Notes: generated by a model not told the origin, from the letters alone. A stretch of DNA of 64,000 nt from Polyporus tsugae (GCA_024305745.1 JAHRBS010000014.1:813501-877500); one strand, 5' to 3'. Counted from the stretch's first letter, positions 33,394-44,947 are shown. Numbers and translations are program-made.

Positions 33394-35519
33394 TTACCCT
33401 CCTCTTCCCCTCCAAGGTTGTCTCGACCGAATGCTTGATCCAGGTCTTTCTGCCATTCCTTTTCGTCATAAGCCTCTTGGACCAGGATATTGAACTCCCT
33501 ATGGGTGGGGTAGTGGTCGGTGATGTAGTGGAGTTTGTTGAGTCGGTTGCTGGTGGTTGAGGTCTTGAACCCGTGTGTTACATCAATAATGTCTAGTCCT
33601 CCGATGCGGAGAGCGAAGAACTGTCTGTCCGAGTTGCAAATGTACCAGATGCCGTTGAGATGCTTTGCAGCAAATCCAGACGGAAGAGGTGCAGTTGGTT
33701 TGTGCATGAGTGTGCAGCTGTCGAGATCCACGGCCATGCGGTGGAGGCGTTCATCACGGTCTGATACAAGAATACTGTCCTGGGTAGAGACAAGCCACTT
33801 CTTACGGCTGGGAGCCAGGCAGTCGAGGGCAAGGCTCCTCATGGTGGTGTCGAGGGGTTCCATGCGGTGGAGTGTTCTCCAGTTTTGAACTTCTTCCTCA
33901 GAGGTCGGATACATCTGGAAGAACGGCTCGTTGTAGTAGTTGAGGGCCAAGTCGTTCTTGCCAATGAGTGAGCAGTTCATGTTGAGGAGTTGTACAAGTC
34001 CCCCATCGAGATAGATGCGGAACTGTGCGAGCTGGACTTTCGTCAGCATCGGCATGAAGGAGCATAGCATGGCATCAATGTTTTCATGGGACCATTCGGC
34101 GGGGAACTGGTCTTCATGGACAACAATGGTGGCATTGGAGAGTTGGGCGATGTATCGCCATGGTCGGGGTCCGGTATCGTTGGTGTGACTGGGATGACCA
34201 CGAGGAGGGGGAACACCGTTGAGTTGGGGCATTTGGAAGAAGAGGTACAACAGTTTGTCAAGTGGTAGGTCGTCGAGGGGGAGGATACTCAGTGACTCTG
34301 GGATCGGGGGTGTTTCTCCGGGAGGGGAGGAGTCCCGGACCCAACAAGTGATGTAGTTGTTCCATGAGGTCTGGAGGGATCCCGGGTCGCTGTCAGAGAT
34401 GTAACTGACATCTGAGGCTAATGACGACGGAGTACTGACTGACGAGGGACAAATCGGTGTTGGTGATTTGACTGTTCGGCCTTCAAAGATGGTGAGCAGG
34501 GGGCTTGGGGGTCCCTGGTTCTGAAAGGGAAAACCCGTGTTCCCATAGGGGTACGGAGTAGGAGGATGATTGGCGATGGTCTGGTGGCCGATCGGAGGGA
34601 TGTTTTCCTTGTTCGCATCGTCGACAGGTGGTTCGAGGTTGTCAGTCGTTGCTTTGGTTGGCTCTTGGTCGGTGTCGACCTGGGGGTTCTTAGAGCCTGT
34701 TGGCAGGATTGTGAGGTCCTTAGGGTCTACTGTTGGCTGCCCCGCGGGTAGCGTCTGTAGTTTGTGTATCAGCGACACGATGTCTTTGATCTGGTCATGA
34801 GGGATTACCCAAGGGTTATCGTTCGGTGGATGGAGCGTTGTAGTTTGGTTCGCGAAGTCGAACTCGATATCCCACTTGGTACCGTCCTGCTTGGCGAAGA
34901 ACTGGGCCTCAGGGATCTTCCTAGTTGAGGAGGGGCCATCGTGTGGCTCGATGGTGTTGCCGTTGATTCTTAGCAGCTGAGAGAAGTACTGGACGCCGTC
35001 CTCGTCAATGTGCTGCTGAAGAGTAGGGAGGAGGTCTCTGAGTGCATGGATCATGCAAGTTGTAGATAGAGACTCCATGAGCGTAGTGGCAGCACGGATG
35101 CATTCACTTCGAGCTCCTTGTGCTACGGCCAATGCCTTCTCTTTTTTGAGCTTTGGGGCGCCCAATCGAGAGGTGTAGTTGTAGAGGTTGGTGCGATAGA
35201 CAGCCAGTTTGGCAAAGGTGCGATACAGCTCGATGAAGATGGTAGAGTTGGGGATGTCATGTGTATGAACACGAACCTGGTCATGTAGATCGGGGTGAGT
35301 CAGGACCCAGCCGATACGATCGGCAATGGTTGCGTTCTCATCTTGTTCCTGTGAAACCGGTTCACGAGGAAGGTGGTCATAGTTGATCACAGGGCGGTCG
35401 GTGATGGACTTCGGAGGAGTCGGGAGGATGTGACGGTTGGTGTTCCTTCCAATGAGTTGTCACGCACTTCGTCTGAGAGGTGCTTGAGGGCGACCGCTGG
35501 TGTTGCGAGTACAAGGCAT
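33258..35519 (-). CDS. Unknown protein in env position of element B (ORF710)
   Basis: 710 codons are open from a GTG at 35390 to TAA at 33258. The same frame runs up to an ATG at 35519, interrupted only by TGA at 35462-35460 (a likely CGA). The last 45 codons lie inside the 3' LTR. No signal peptide, no membrane helix and no family I recognise. Visible traits: an N-terminal helical half, a central Pro/Ser/Thr/Asp-rich linker with PPIGHQ and STPSSLASDVSYISDSDPGS, and a C-terminal half rich in Trp/Tyr motifs such as KHLNGIWYICNSDRQFF. The C-terminal half looks globular and may bind nucleic acid or protein; this is speculation. Gene capture or an element-specific structural protein are both possible. 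It is far less damaged than the gag and pol of the same element. Confidence 0.6.
33394..33413 (-). promoter_or_regulatory. Polypurine tract of element B
   Basis: GGAGGGGAAGAGGAGGGTAA on the minus strand, directly against the TGTTAC start of the 3' LTR, as expected for plus-strand priming. It also lies within ORF710 coding sequence (GEEEGN). Confidence 0.8.
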
Positions 35520-35913
35520 GATGATGGTAAAGGTATGGTAGTTTGGTGAGGCAAGTGAGTTGTTAGGGGGTTGAAGGTTGAATGGCCTTGCACCCTCTGT
35601 TTATATACTACTCTTTTGGTTGCACACAGCTGCAGACTTTTGTAAGGCTGTTCCACTGCGTTCTGTGGACACGTGGCACTGGTTGCTGCGCGTTTGCAGT
35701 CACTACAGGGCACTGCATATACATATTACAATTACGACCAAATTGGGAACTTCCCTTTGGAGAGAACCCGTTCCTGATGAAGTCGGGTTTCACCAGGGTC
35801 CGGGTAGAGTCGGTTTAATCATGGATGCGTCGGAATGGTGGGCATTGAACGAATATGTATCTGTAGGGAATAAAGGTGCCAGTTCGCTCGAATCGTTCAT
35901 ACACCTGTGGGTA

Positions 35914-36426
35914 TCACTGTTCGAGTTGGTCGTGGACTTTGTCGCATACCCATTCAGGGTATCTGGTGCAGTCCGTAAGGTTGTCGAAGGTGAGCTCATT
36001 TTCGAATTCATCTTTGGTGAATTGTATGGTGTAGCCGTCGATTCCATCCATGACTTGGATTGTGACGTTCCCGGGTTGGTACGCTGCAATGCAATGCATG
36101 TTGCGAGGGGGTTGTTAGTGATGGTGTGGGGACCGGGTAAATCTGTGACTGATGGCGAGGTCGGGGGTGACTTCGTCGAGTTCCGGATATACGCGGAACG
36201 GGATAAAGACGTCTTCTTCTAGCAGGAGCTCGTAGGTGTCGGGGAAGTGTTGTTGTAGGAGGCCGTGTACAACATCTCCGACAATGCAAGGTAGATTCGT
36301 GATGTGTGTGAGGGTTTTGGCGTTGGTGCAATCGTTGGTGCCATAAAAGGTGAAGTAGTAGGCGCAAGTGGTTTGTGTTGTGAGCGGGACAGCGATGTCA
36401 TAGTTGAAGAAGCGGACAATGGCCAT
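35914..36426 (-). pseudogene. Small unknown ORF in element B, one in-frame TAA
   Basis: Starts MAIVRFFNYDIAVPL and is open for 103 codons, then TAA at 36117-36115, then the same frame continues another 66 codons to 35914. Contains several Cys and a DELDEVTPDLAISH-like acidic segment (ELDEVTPDLAISHRF). No family recognised. If the TAA is a former CAA, the protein would be about 170 residues. It lies between the small membrane ORFs and ORF710. Confidence 0.45.
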
Positions 36427-36741
36427 GGGGCTATCGGTCAGTTGAGGAGGCTTTGGTCATTGTTTATCCTTTTCTGTGTTCATTAAATGGGCTTCTTTAA
36501 CGTATTCGGCGTGGCGCGACAATTTGTTTCTTCTAATATCCTTATATGGACAGCCTCGGTGTGGCGGTGTTGAAGTTCTTGAACTTCCTTAATATTTCCT
36601 TATGCGGTCAATCTCAAAGCACTCTTCGTGCAGTCCCAAGCGTGTGGTCCATGATATTTATACATATACGGAAACTTCTTCTTTAATCTAAAGAAGGGGG
36701 AGCACCTGTTGAGGCGAGCCTCTGACCGATGACGTCGGGAG

Positions 36742-37025
36742 TCACTGGCCGTCGGATAGGGATTCGAGCTCGAGCTTGAGCTGGTCCAGAAGCGGAGTCA
36801 ATGGTGGCGCAGTCGCGGGTGGCTCAGTCGGGTTGCGGTGCTCGATCGTATGGTACAGTATCATAACAAAGTTATAAATAGAAATGGCGAAGAACGCCAG
36901 GTTGAGGAGGTAGGCGAGGGCGATGCCTGGTGGTCGTGAGTGGCAGTGTGGGGTGGTACAATGGGGGTCTTACCTACGATGAGCGCGGCAACGGCCGACT
37001 GCTTGGTCATGTTCCCCAGCCCCAT
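36742..37025 (-). CDS. 78-residue single-pass membrane protein in element B, spliced
   Basis: Exons 37025-36974 and 36926-36742 with a 47-nt GT-AG intron join in frame: MGLGNMTKQSAVAALIVG then IALAYLLNLAFFAISIYNFVMILYH, followed by a Pro/Thr/Glu-rich tail. One hydrophobic helix of about 25 residues. Spliced genes are unusual inside an LTR retroelement, since intron-containing cargo should lose introns on retrotransposition; either the intron is not real or the transcript is packaged unspliced. No homolog recognised. Confidence 0.45.
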
Positions 37026-37058
37026 CCGGGGGTTTTCGCAAAGACGCAGTCGGGGTGG

Positions 37059-37241
37059 TCACGTGTGGTTGACAACGTGCTGGGCGATGTCATTGAGGAT
37101 GAAGGCAATGGCGGCGAGGGTGATTGCTTGCAGGCCAAGGACTGTGAGGATGAAGAGAGCAAGGATCCAGAACATCACTGCTGAGTCCGTTTCACTTGAG
37201 GCGATGCGCCTTCTTATAGGTGTTGAGAATGTCCTTTGCAT
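37059..37241 (-). CDS. 60-residue membrane peptide overlapping the end of pol B
   Basis: [20 protein letters not shown] followed by a strongly hydrophobic stretch ([17 protein letters not shown] and onward, about 28 residues). It begins inside the last codons of pol in another frame, a compact arrangement typical of element genes. Function unknown. Confidence 0.35.
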   Translation of the reverse strand: MQRTFSTPIRRRIASSETDSAVMFWILALFILTVLGLQAITLAAIAFILNDIAQHVVNHT

Positions 37242-40200
37242 TCTTGAGGTTTACTTCGGGTTCCCAGGAGTTTTCGAAGGATTCCCATCCCTTCCAGGAT
37301 ACTAGGTACTGCATTGTTTTCCATTTACAACCGGTCATTTAGTGATTAATGGTAGCTTCCACTTCGTGTTCTTCCTCTCCTTCGACCATATCCAGTGGCG
37401 GTCAAGGCAGGTCTGGTCCATGTTCTTTGGTGGTGCGATATGGCGTCAGCAAGGCGGCATGGAACACAGGGTGTATCTTCCATTTCTTTGGGAGGTTTAG
37501 TCTGAAGGTGACCGGACCTAATACCTCTGCAATGGTAAAGGGTCCTTCTCGTTTAGGGGCAAGCTTTTGATATGGATATGGTAGCTTGAGGTTTGTGGAT
37601 TCGAGAAGCACCTTATCTCCTTTCTCGAAGTTCATGGGTTTCCCTGAGATGTGTCAGGCCATTGCGAGGGCTGCTTGCGCGTGTGATGCAATGGTGTTTT
37701 CTCGGTTCTGTTGGAGCTCCGTGAGTCGTTCCTCCGTAGTTGGATGTTTTAGCTTGGTTCGAACAGTTCCTATTGCTTCCGGTTGGTATCCATATAGAAG
37801 TTCAAACGGGGACTTGCCTGTTGAGGAATGAGTCCGTTGATTGTGTGCAAATGCCCAGGCTGGTAGGAAGTCGGACCACTTATTTGGGTTGTTCGCACAG
37901 TAGATGCGGAGATCGAGATCTACTTCCTGATTGACTTGTTCCGTTTGTCCATCTGTTTCTGGGTGGTATGCTGTGCTAAGTGATGTTGTGATTCCTAATG
38001 CTTCGTGTAATTCTCGGAAGGCCTTTGCGGCAAACTGCGGGCCTCGGTCCGAGATGATCTTCTGAGGTAGCCCATAATGGCTAAAGACGTCCTTCCAGAG
38101 AAGTTTGGCTGCTTCCATAGCAGTGACTTACTTTGTACACAGAGTTAGTACCACCGCTTTGGTGATGTTGTGGTCGACAACCACCTGTATGGCATTGTAC
38201 CCGTCTTCCGTGGGAGGTAAATTGGTGATGTAGTCCATGGTAATGACTTGGAATGGGCATGTATCACCGCTGTATGGGATTGGCATTAGCGGAGGTTTTG
38301 TCGGATTTGTCCGGACCTTGGTGGTCTGACAAACTGCGCAGCCTCGGCAGTACTGCGTGATGAATTGACTCATGCCATGCCAGTAATACTCCTGTTTGAT
38401 GAGGTCTTTGGTCTTCTGGATGCCCGGGTGTCCCATATGCAGGGGTTTGTGGTACATTCTGACAATATCTCGACAGAGATTATCATCGGGTGGCACATAG
38501 ACCTTGTCCTTGTATAGCAATATGCCATCGTCTTCGGTCCAGTTGTCGGATTTTCCGTATCCGGGTCGTTGTATGGTCTTGCCTTTGCTGGATAGAAGGG
38601 GGATCAGTTGCGGATCTCGTGCTTTGTTGCCTCAAATTCGTTCCTGCAGTTCAATGTTGACGGTGTTTACGAAGATGTCTTCTTTGAGCATGGTAACATT
38701 TTTGTTGTCATTTCCCCCCCCTCATGGTCTGGTCTCCTGGACAGAGCGTCGGCCTGGACTAGGTTCTTTCCGGGGTGATATTTTATAACAAAATTAAAAC
38801 TGTCGACAAAGATGTGCCATCGGGCTTGTCGGCAGTCTAGCTTTTGCGATGTTTTGAAGTAAGTTAGGTTCTTGTGATCGGTGAGAACTTCTACTGGATG
38901 CGGTGATCCCTGTAAGAAGTGTCACCATGCTTCGAATGCGCGGACAATGGCGAGCATTTCTCGATTGTAGATCTGGTAGTTCCGTTCAGCCGGTGAGAAT
39001 GACTTGGATAGGTCAATCAGTGGTCATACTATGGTGGAGTAATCACGGATAAATCGGCAGTAGACATTTCCAAACCCTAGGAAGGCCTGGATCTGTTTGA
39101 CTGTTTTAGGGGCTGGCCATTCTCGAATGGCTTTCAGCTTTACTGGGTCCATTGCGACTTCACCTTCACGGATGATGGCACCGAGGAATTCGACTTCTGA
39201 TACCTCGAATTGGCACTTTTCTGATTTCAGATGGAGGTCGTGTTCCTGTAGTCGTTTCAGTACCCGTTGAATGCGGTGTTCTTCTAAGTTGTTCGAGAAT
39301 ATGAGGATGAAGATTTCGTTCATCATGCGTTGGAACATTGCTGGGGTATTACATAATCCAAAGAACATGACTGTCGGTTCATATAGTCCCAATGGGGTCA
39401 CAAACACTGCTTTGTGTTGGTCTTCTTTCTTGATTTGGATGTTATTGGAGCCAGCCCGGACGTTGAACTTGGTGAAAATGGATGCTTGTCCTAGTTGATT
39501 GAACAGATTTTCAATAAGCGGTAGGGGGTACATGTCCTTGACTGTGGCATCATTCAATGTTTGATAGTCTTGTACGGGTCGGAGGCTACCGTCTTTCTTT
39601 GATACAAAGAAGAATGGCGAAGCAAATTGCAATTCTGATCGGCGAATAAATCCTTTGGCTAGGTTTTTGTCGATGAATTCTTGCAATTTGCCCTGTTCGT
39701 GGACAGTTAAAGGGTAAATCCTTCCCCATCGTCTGTCCTTCAGGTTGAATTCCTTTTTGATTTTGATTTCATGGTCCCATGGTCGTGCTGGTGGGAATTG
39801 TTCAGCTGCTTTCTTCTCGAAGACAGCTGTGAATTCGCGTGCATATTCGGGTACGAGTTCTTTGAGAGGGACGTCCTTTTTTCCCTGTGCTGCTGCTATT
39901 GCAATTTCTGTGGACTTGTTCATCTTGCAAATTGCCCACGTTTCCCATAAGTGTTCCGATAGGGGCGTCGTGTGTCTCCTGATACTTGTGGATACGTTGT
40001 TGTTCCTTGATGACTTTTGTGTTGAACTTGACCTGTCCCATTTACCAATTAATTGTAGGGTTATATCGACGAATCCATGGCATGCCCAGGATGATGTCAT
40101 CTCGTCCTAGGTCAGCCACGTACCATCGGGTAGGCAGTCATCATTTGTTCAGTCGGAAGTTTCCTTCGACTCGGTGTGTAATTGTTCCATGTTTATTGAT

Positions 40201-40431
40201 GCTGTCGTCTGCATTTTGGAAGGTGAGTGGTTGCGGTAGTCTGACTGTGGGTATGTTGTACTTTTCCACCAGTCGAGTGTTGATGATGACTGCGTCTGCT
40301 CCAGTGTCGATAAGACCTTTGACTCCAATGACTTGAGTTCTGACTTCAATGTAACCGGGTATAAGGAGGGCTTGTCTGCGCCATTCTGTATTGGTTACTA
40401 GGTTTACAATGAAGTCCGAACTCATGGGCAA
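37192..40431 (-). pseudogene. pol of element B, multiply interrupted
   Basis: In order on the minus strand: protease (GLIDTGADAVIINTRLVEKY, about 40300), RT fingers and palm (DGSLRPVQDYQTLNDATVKD, FFVSKK), RNase H, integrase zinc domain (GHPGIQKTKDL..CAVCQT), integrase core (ITMDYITNLPPTEDGY, ISDRGPQFAAKAF, AYHPETDGQTEQVNQ), and a chromodomain-like end ([14 protein letters not shown]). The RT active-site stretch with Y-x-D-D is missing: the frame passes from MMNEIF straight to ILIF (about 39305-39320). In-frame TGA codons stand at 40143-40138 (two), 39026, 38924, 37656 and 37404, mostly where Arg CGA fits. Clearly inactive. Confidence 0.9.
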
Positions 40432-40457
40432 GTCAGGCGTTGGTTCTGCCTGCCCAT

Positions 40458-43272
40458 CTAAAAATCCATGTCGTAGGGGTCCACATCTGCCTGGATAGCG
40501 TCCACTTGGAACTTGTCATCTTTCTCACTTTCAGTGTCTGATTCCTTAGCACTCTCTTCCGAGGTCGACTCGATATCCTTGTCGAGGATTTTCCTGACCT
40601 TGTGAAGTATCCGTTGGCTGGGTTTCTTTCCCTTGGGTCTGTCGGGACAGTTCCTGGCCTGGTGTCCTGCCTTGTGACATACAAAACATAAGTTCTGTTG
40701 CATATGCCTCGAGCGCTCTTCCACTGTCATCTTGTTTATGTCAGCGGAAGCACGCGTATTGGATTTCTCGGTGGACTCCAACTGATTTTGTCGTACTTTT
40801 GTTTGTGCGGTTGGGCGTTGGGTTCGGCGATTTCTAAAGCCTGCATCAATTTGTCAGTTGATGAGGTCGGCTTCATAGATATCGGTGGCTTGCCCGATCC
40901 AGTCGATGATGGTCTTTGGAGCTGGGTATAAGGTAGCAATTTTTTGTCGTAACCATGAGGGTAGTGCGTTTCGGTAGTATGCCAGCCTGGCCAGGGGGTT
41001 GGTGACTTGACTCTTTCTAATGAGTTCGTTGTAACGTCCATTGAACTCATGGATGGTTGGGTGTTCCAAAAGTCTGAGTTTGTCCAGCGATAGGAGGGCA
41101 TTGTCTGCCTCGTGGAGTGGTGAAAACACCAGTCTGAATTTGGCTTCAAATGCGGACCATGTGGTGGCTCCTGGATGTCTTCGTATTTCGTCGATCTTGT
41201 TTTTGACCCAATATTGTACGGTATTCCCTCCGATGTAGGATAGCGCGGTTGCAATCCAGGCGTGATTGGCATTGTATTTTCCTGGGTCTCCCAGAAAGAG
41301 AAGGAAGAGTTGGTCAAGAAATTTCTGGGACTTAGATCGATCCCCAGAAAAGACGTCAGGGGGCTTGATTTTGACTTTGCCTCCTGCCACTTGAGGAATG
41401 GAGATTGCATTGAATGGCGGTCCTCCGAGTCCTTCTGGTCCTCCTCCCCCCAGCCCCCCAGGTCCTCCAGGTCCTCCAGGTCCAGGAGGTCCTCCAGGTC
41501 CGGGAGGTCCTCGTCTTGGTCTTCTAGGTCCTGTGTCTCCTTCCCCTTCTGGCAGTCCTCCCAATCCGTCTGGAGGTTCTCTATCCTCGGGATTGTCGTC
41601 GGGTTTCTCCTCCGGCTCTTTCCCTCTGCCTTGTGGTTTTGGCGTGTTTCCTGATGTTCCAACCCCCAATGATAGTTTGGTGAAAGTCGACCCATAGGCT
41701 GCGCTGGCGCTGTCTGCAGGGGTGACTTTGTCTCTTCGGGAGTGTAGGTCTTGTGTTTCAGAGGTGTTAAAGAGGAGGTGCTTGATGGTTTATTTGTCGA
41801 TCTCGCTGGAGTTCGGTGCAATGGTTGCAACAATTTCGTTAATGGAATCCCAGTCAGGGTCATAGTTTCCAGAATAGTGCGTTCCTTTGAATGTGAATGC
41901 GTATCTGGCCACCCATGTTTCAACATGGTCTGATCCTGTGTCCATCGGCGTCGGCTTTGCTTCTGGCGAGTGTTTCGAGGTTGGGTCTTTGTATGACACT
42001 GCTGATGACTCAGATGACTGTTGTTCTTCTGGGACACTTGTTTTCTCTGTCACTTCCGGAGTGACTGGAGGTAGTGTCCTGGTTACGAGTTTTAGCAAAG
42101 GGATTCAGCTCGTTGGTGTGATCGGACTTCCTGTGGGAGTTTGTGGCGCCGGTTTGACTGCCTTGAATCTCTTATACGTGAACTCGAGTTTGATGGTTTG
42201 TTCTTGTTCTAGTGCTGGTTGCAAGAGTATGTTTGTATACCCAATGCTATCTGCGATGTGTTGATATCTTTCTGGGCAGAGTTTGCACGAGCACGGTGTC
42301 TACCCTCGAGTTCCTTTGTGTAGATCGCGGTTCTGTTTTTTGTGATATGCGTGTACCTTTCCTATGCATGATAGTTCCGTACTAGTCATGCACGCCTTGA
42401 TTGGTTCATCTCTGATGTAGGTTCAGGAGTCTTCTGGCGTTAAGGTACTGCTGAAGTGCGGTGAGGTCGTGTCGGAGCGTGGGGTCTGTTAGGTTGGTTT
42501 GGTCAAAGATGTAGTTCTGGAGATATCGAATTTGGTTTTCGATAAACTGTGTAAACGGATCTGGGAGTGTGACGTATGGTAGCGGGATTCAGAATGCCCA
42601 GGTGGTGAACATAGCCTCGATTGATCTTAGGTGATCAAGTGCGTTCTGAACTAGGCTGGAATCGTATCCTGGGTTGTGGTTCTGGATGTCCCTGAGGTTG
42701 CTGCTTACAATGGTGAATAGATCTCAGAGGTGTACTGGTGTTTGTTGTTTGAATCGAAAGAGACCTTGTGTAGAGGTGTTGCTGTTGGCTTCTGTGGATG
42801 GTTCTGTTGAATGGGCGCTTCCGGAGTCTATTCTTTCGACTGGTAGTACTATTCCCGATTTGCTAACAACGTCTTCTTCAGCTTGGGATAGTCTGACTTC
42901 TTGCCAAAGGGGACTAGGTCTAAGTACTCGGGGTCGCGTTGAGCTGGACGAGGGTGTTTCTAGCAAGGGGAATCTCTCTCCTTGCAATATTCCGCTACTT
43001 GGTTGTGGGTTCCTTGGTCGGAGCGGTGGTGTGTCTGTGAAGACTGTCTGTGGTATTGTGCGTCTGGGGTCCTTTGGTGGTGGTGTCGGCGGCCTAACTG
43101 TTTCTTTTTCCGTTGTCCTGAACAGATGTGTGATGGTTGGACGGACTGCGTGAGTCACTTCTGGCTGGCTAGTGAGGCGCGGAAAATCTGCAAAAATTTT
43201 GGTTGGAGGTCTTTCCCGGTTGTGAAAGAGCTTCCTGCTGATCCAATCGGTTTTCAATGGTGGGTTCGCCAT
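40458..43272 (-). pseudogene. gag region of element B
   Basis: The N-terminal frame begins MANPPLKTDWISRKL at 43272 and is broken by TGA at 42726 and 42591. The central frame 41669-40854 holds a Gly/Pro-rich tract (GPPGPGGPPGPGGP) followed by a Ty3-type capsid (PDVFSGDRSKSQKFLDQLFL, WIATALSYIGGNTVQYWV, TTWSAFEAKFRLVFSP). A zinc knuckle C-x2-C-x4-H-x4-C (CFVCHKAGHQARNC) lies near 40640-40690. The N-terminal 180-residue domain before the capsid is unusually long and unrecognised. Confidence 0.8.
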
Positions 43273-43527
43273 GATAGCTTATACGCCTAAATGTCCTTCT
43301 GTTTTATCGTAAGTCAGTCCGTTGACTTGTCGATCTTCTTGAACTCCTGTGTTCAAGGCTGTGCTGGTTACTACGCAGTAACTTCCTTACTTGTCGAAGT
43401 CTGGAGGTTACTTTCCGGCATAGATCTAGACTTCACTACTAGCACCGGGCTATAGTGACAGTCTTGGGTTGTGTGGTGTGGGTTCTCTGCACCTGAAAAG
43501 GTGGAGCGTAAAAAGTTTTCAGTCTAA

Positions 43528-44128
43528 TGTTACATCTCGACTATCGAACACTTAGTTCGGTAAGTCAGGACATTTAGACCAAGAACTAGTTGTCGACTAG
43601 AGGTTGGATACTAGAGCGAAGAGCTCTAGGAGACGTGAGATGTATAGGAAGATTGCCACCGGGGCGATCTTATAGAATACACAAGAGACTGAAAACTAGG
43701 GGTCACTACTGAGGTGTTGCCCCTTATATACACGAGCAGAGGCTGCGGTCTGAGGGCTGTGTACTACGGACTGTGAGCTACAGACTGTGAGCTACAGGCT
43801 GCGGGCTGCGGACTGCGGACTGCGAACTGCGGACTGCGGACTGTGGGCTACGGACTGCGGGCTGCGGACTGTGGACTGCGGACTGTGGACTGCGGACTGC
43901 GGACTGTGGACTGTGGACTGCGGACTGCGGACTGCGGGGTGTAACAGAGGAAACGGCATGGCCCGCCTGCGGGCCGAGGAAGTAGGACTGTATCAGGGTA
44001 GGCGGCATTGGTTGTTTGGGGGCAACCTCGGAAGGAATACACCGGTGAATGAGTCGCACCCTTTGACCGGGCACGGCGAGGGAGGCTTGGTGAGGAAGTA
44101 AGAGACCTGGGGCTCGTGGATCGTAACA
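43528..44128 (-). repeat. 5' LTR of element B
   Basis: 601 bp, minus-strand TGTTACGATCC to GATGTAACA. Matches 32870-33393. Its terminal dinucleotides are intact while the left LTR end has TGTTAC changed to TGCTAC on the + strand. Confidence 0.9.
43770..43937. repeat. LTR minisatellite, long allele
   Basis: About 20 tandem 7-8 bp units (GGACTGC, GGACTGTG, GGGCTGC) in the right LTR of element B; the left LTR has fewer. Confidence 0.85.
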
Positions 44129-44947
44129 CTTCCTGTCCAGGAACGATGGACGGCTGGTGCACAACCCAACACTGTCTGCTGAGCCTCCTCGGCCTATTGC
44201 TGTGTCTTAACCTCAAGGGACATGAGCCCAGGGGTGTCCTGCCTTGGCTTCGTTTCACCGCCTTTCTCTAGCCTCCCATGCCGTGAGGCGGACCACTTCT
44301 GTCAGTGCCGGGGTCTCGGGTTAGGAGCTTTCTGCGCACTGTACCACTGAAAGTGGCAAGCCTCCAGTTGAATCAAGACCATGTCCGATGGTGTGACTAG
44401 AGCGCACACTATGCTAGGCCAACACAGAGGGTCAAGAGTGCGTACCGTACGAGGGGAAAGGGTGTGGGTATGCCGGTGCTCGTGAAGTAGTTTTGACCTA
44501 ATGTTACGACTGGCCATTGAGTAAGGACCAGGGAGACTTACGAGACGAGCAAGGGTGTCAATAAGCACTTGTGCAGCGAGAGCGGAGCAAGGCTCAACGG
44601 TCAGGGCTGGAGACAAGATGTATTGAGTGAGTAGGTGTCTACGAGCAAAATACAGCGAGGCTTACCTAGAGACAAGAGGTCGAAACTGAGGTCTCCAGGC
44701 AGCGAAGTACAGGTCCTTATATACGTATAGAGGACAATGAGAACCCGGGGACAATAGGTAACTATGGACACGGGTGAACAATGGAAATGGAACAATGGTG
44801 ATGACAGACAATAAGGAGCTATTGTGCTAAAGAACAAAGGACGAGATACAATGCAATGGAGAACAATAAGTACGACGTGAGAAGTAGATCGTCCGGAAAA
44901 GGAAACTAAGGCGCTGGTAGCAGGCGCCGAATGGAACGTTCATGACA
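44129..44947 (-). repeat. Inverted LTR plus leader of element A family
   Basis: Reverse complement of 27935-28722: LTR edge TGTCATGAAC at 44947, TATATAAG box near 44716, and the leader up to GGAAG where the element B LTR starts (44128). With 27935-28722 it makes a 0.8-kb inverted repeat about 15.4 kb apart. Confidence 0.85.

Larger units (their letters stand above)
32870..44128 (-). mobile_element. Ty3/gypsy element B with four extra env-position reading frames
   Basis: 11.26 kb, transcribed on the minus strand. 5' LTR 44128-43528, gag about 43272-40458, pol about 40431-37192, then four additional frames (37241-37059, 37025-36742, 36426-35914, 35519-33258), a polypurine tract (33413-33394) and 3' LTR 33393-32870. 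gag and pol carry many stops and the RT active site is deleted, so this copy is dead. Target duplications do not match: TCGCT lies left and CTTCC right. The left flank is element A pol and the right flank an inverted element A leader, suggesting a recombinant between two insertions. Confidence 0.85.

Noticed and set aside
36660..36720. Purine run AAAGAAGGGGGAGCACC followed by TGTTGAGGCG, like a second LTR start on the + strand
   Set aside because: No matching second LTR or repeat partner was found in the window, so a separate nested element cannot be supported.
43787..44101. Cys/Gly/Leu-repeat protein (about 104 codons) in the LTR of element B
   Set aside because: It is the translation of the GGACTGC-type minisatellite and recurs in other frames and strands; not a real gene.
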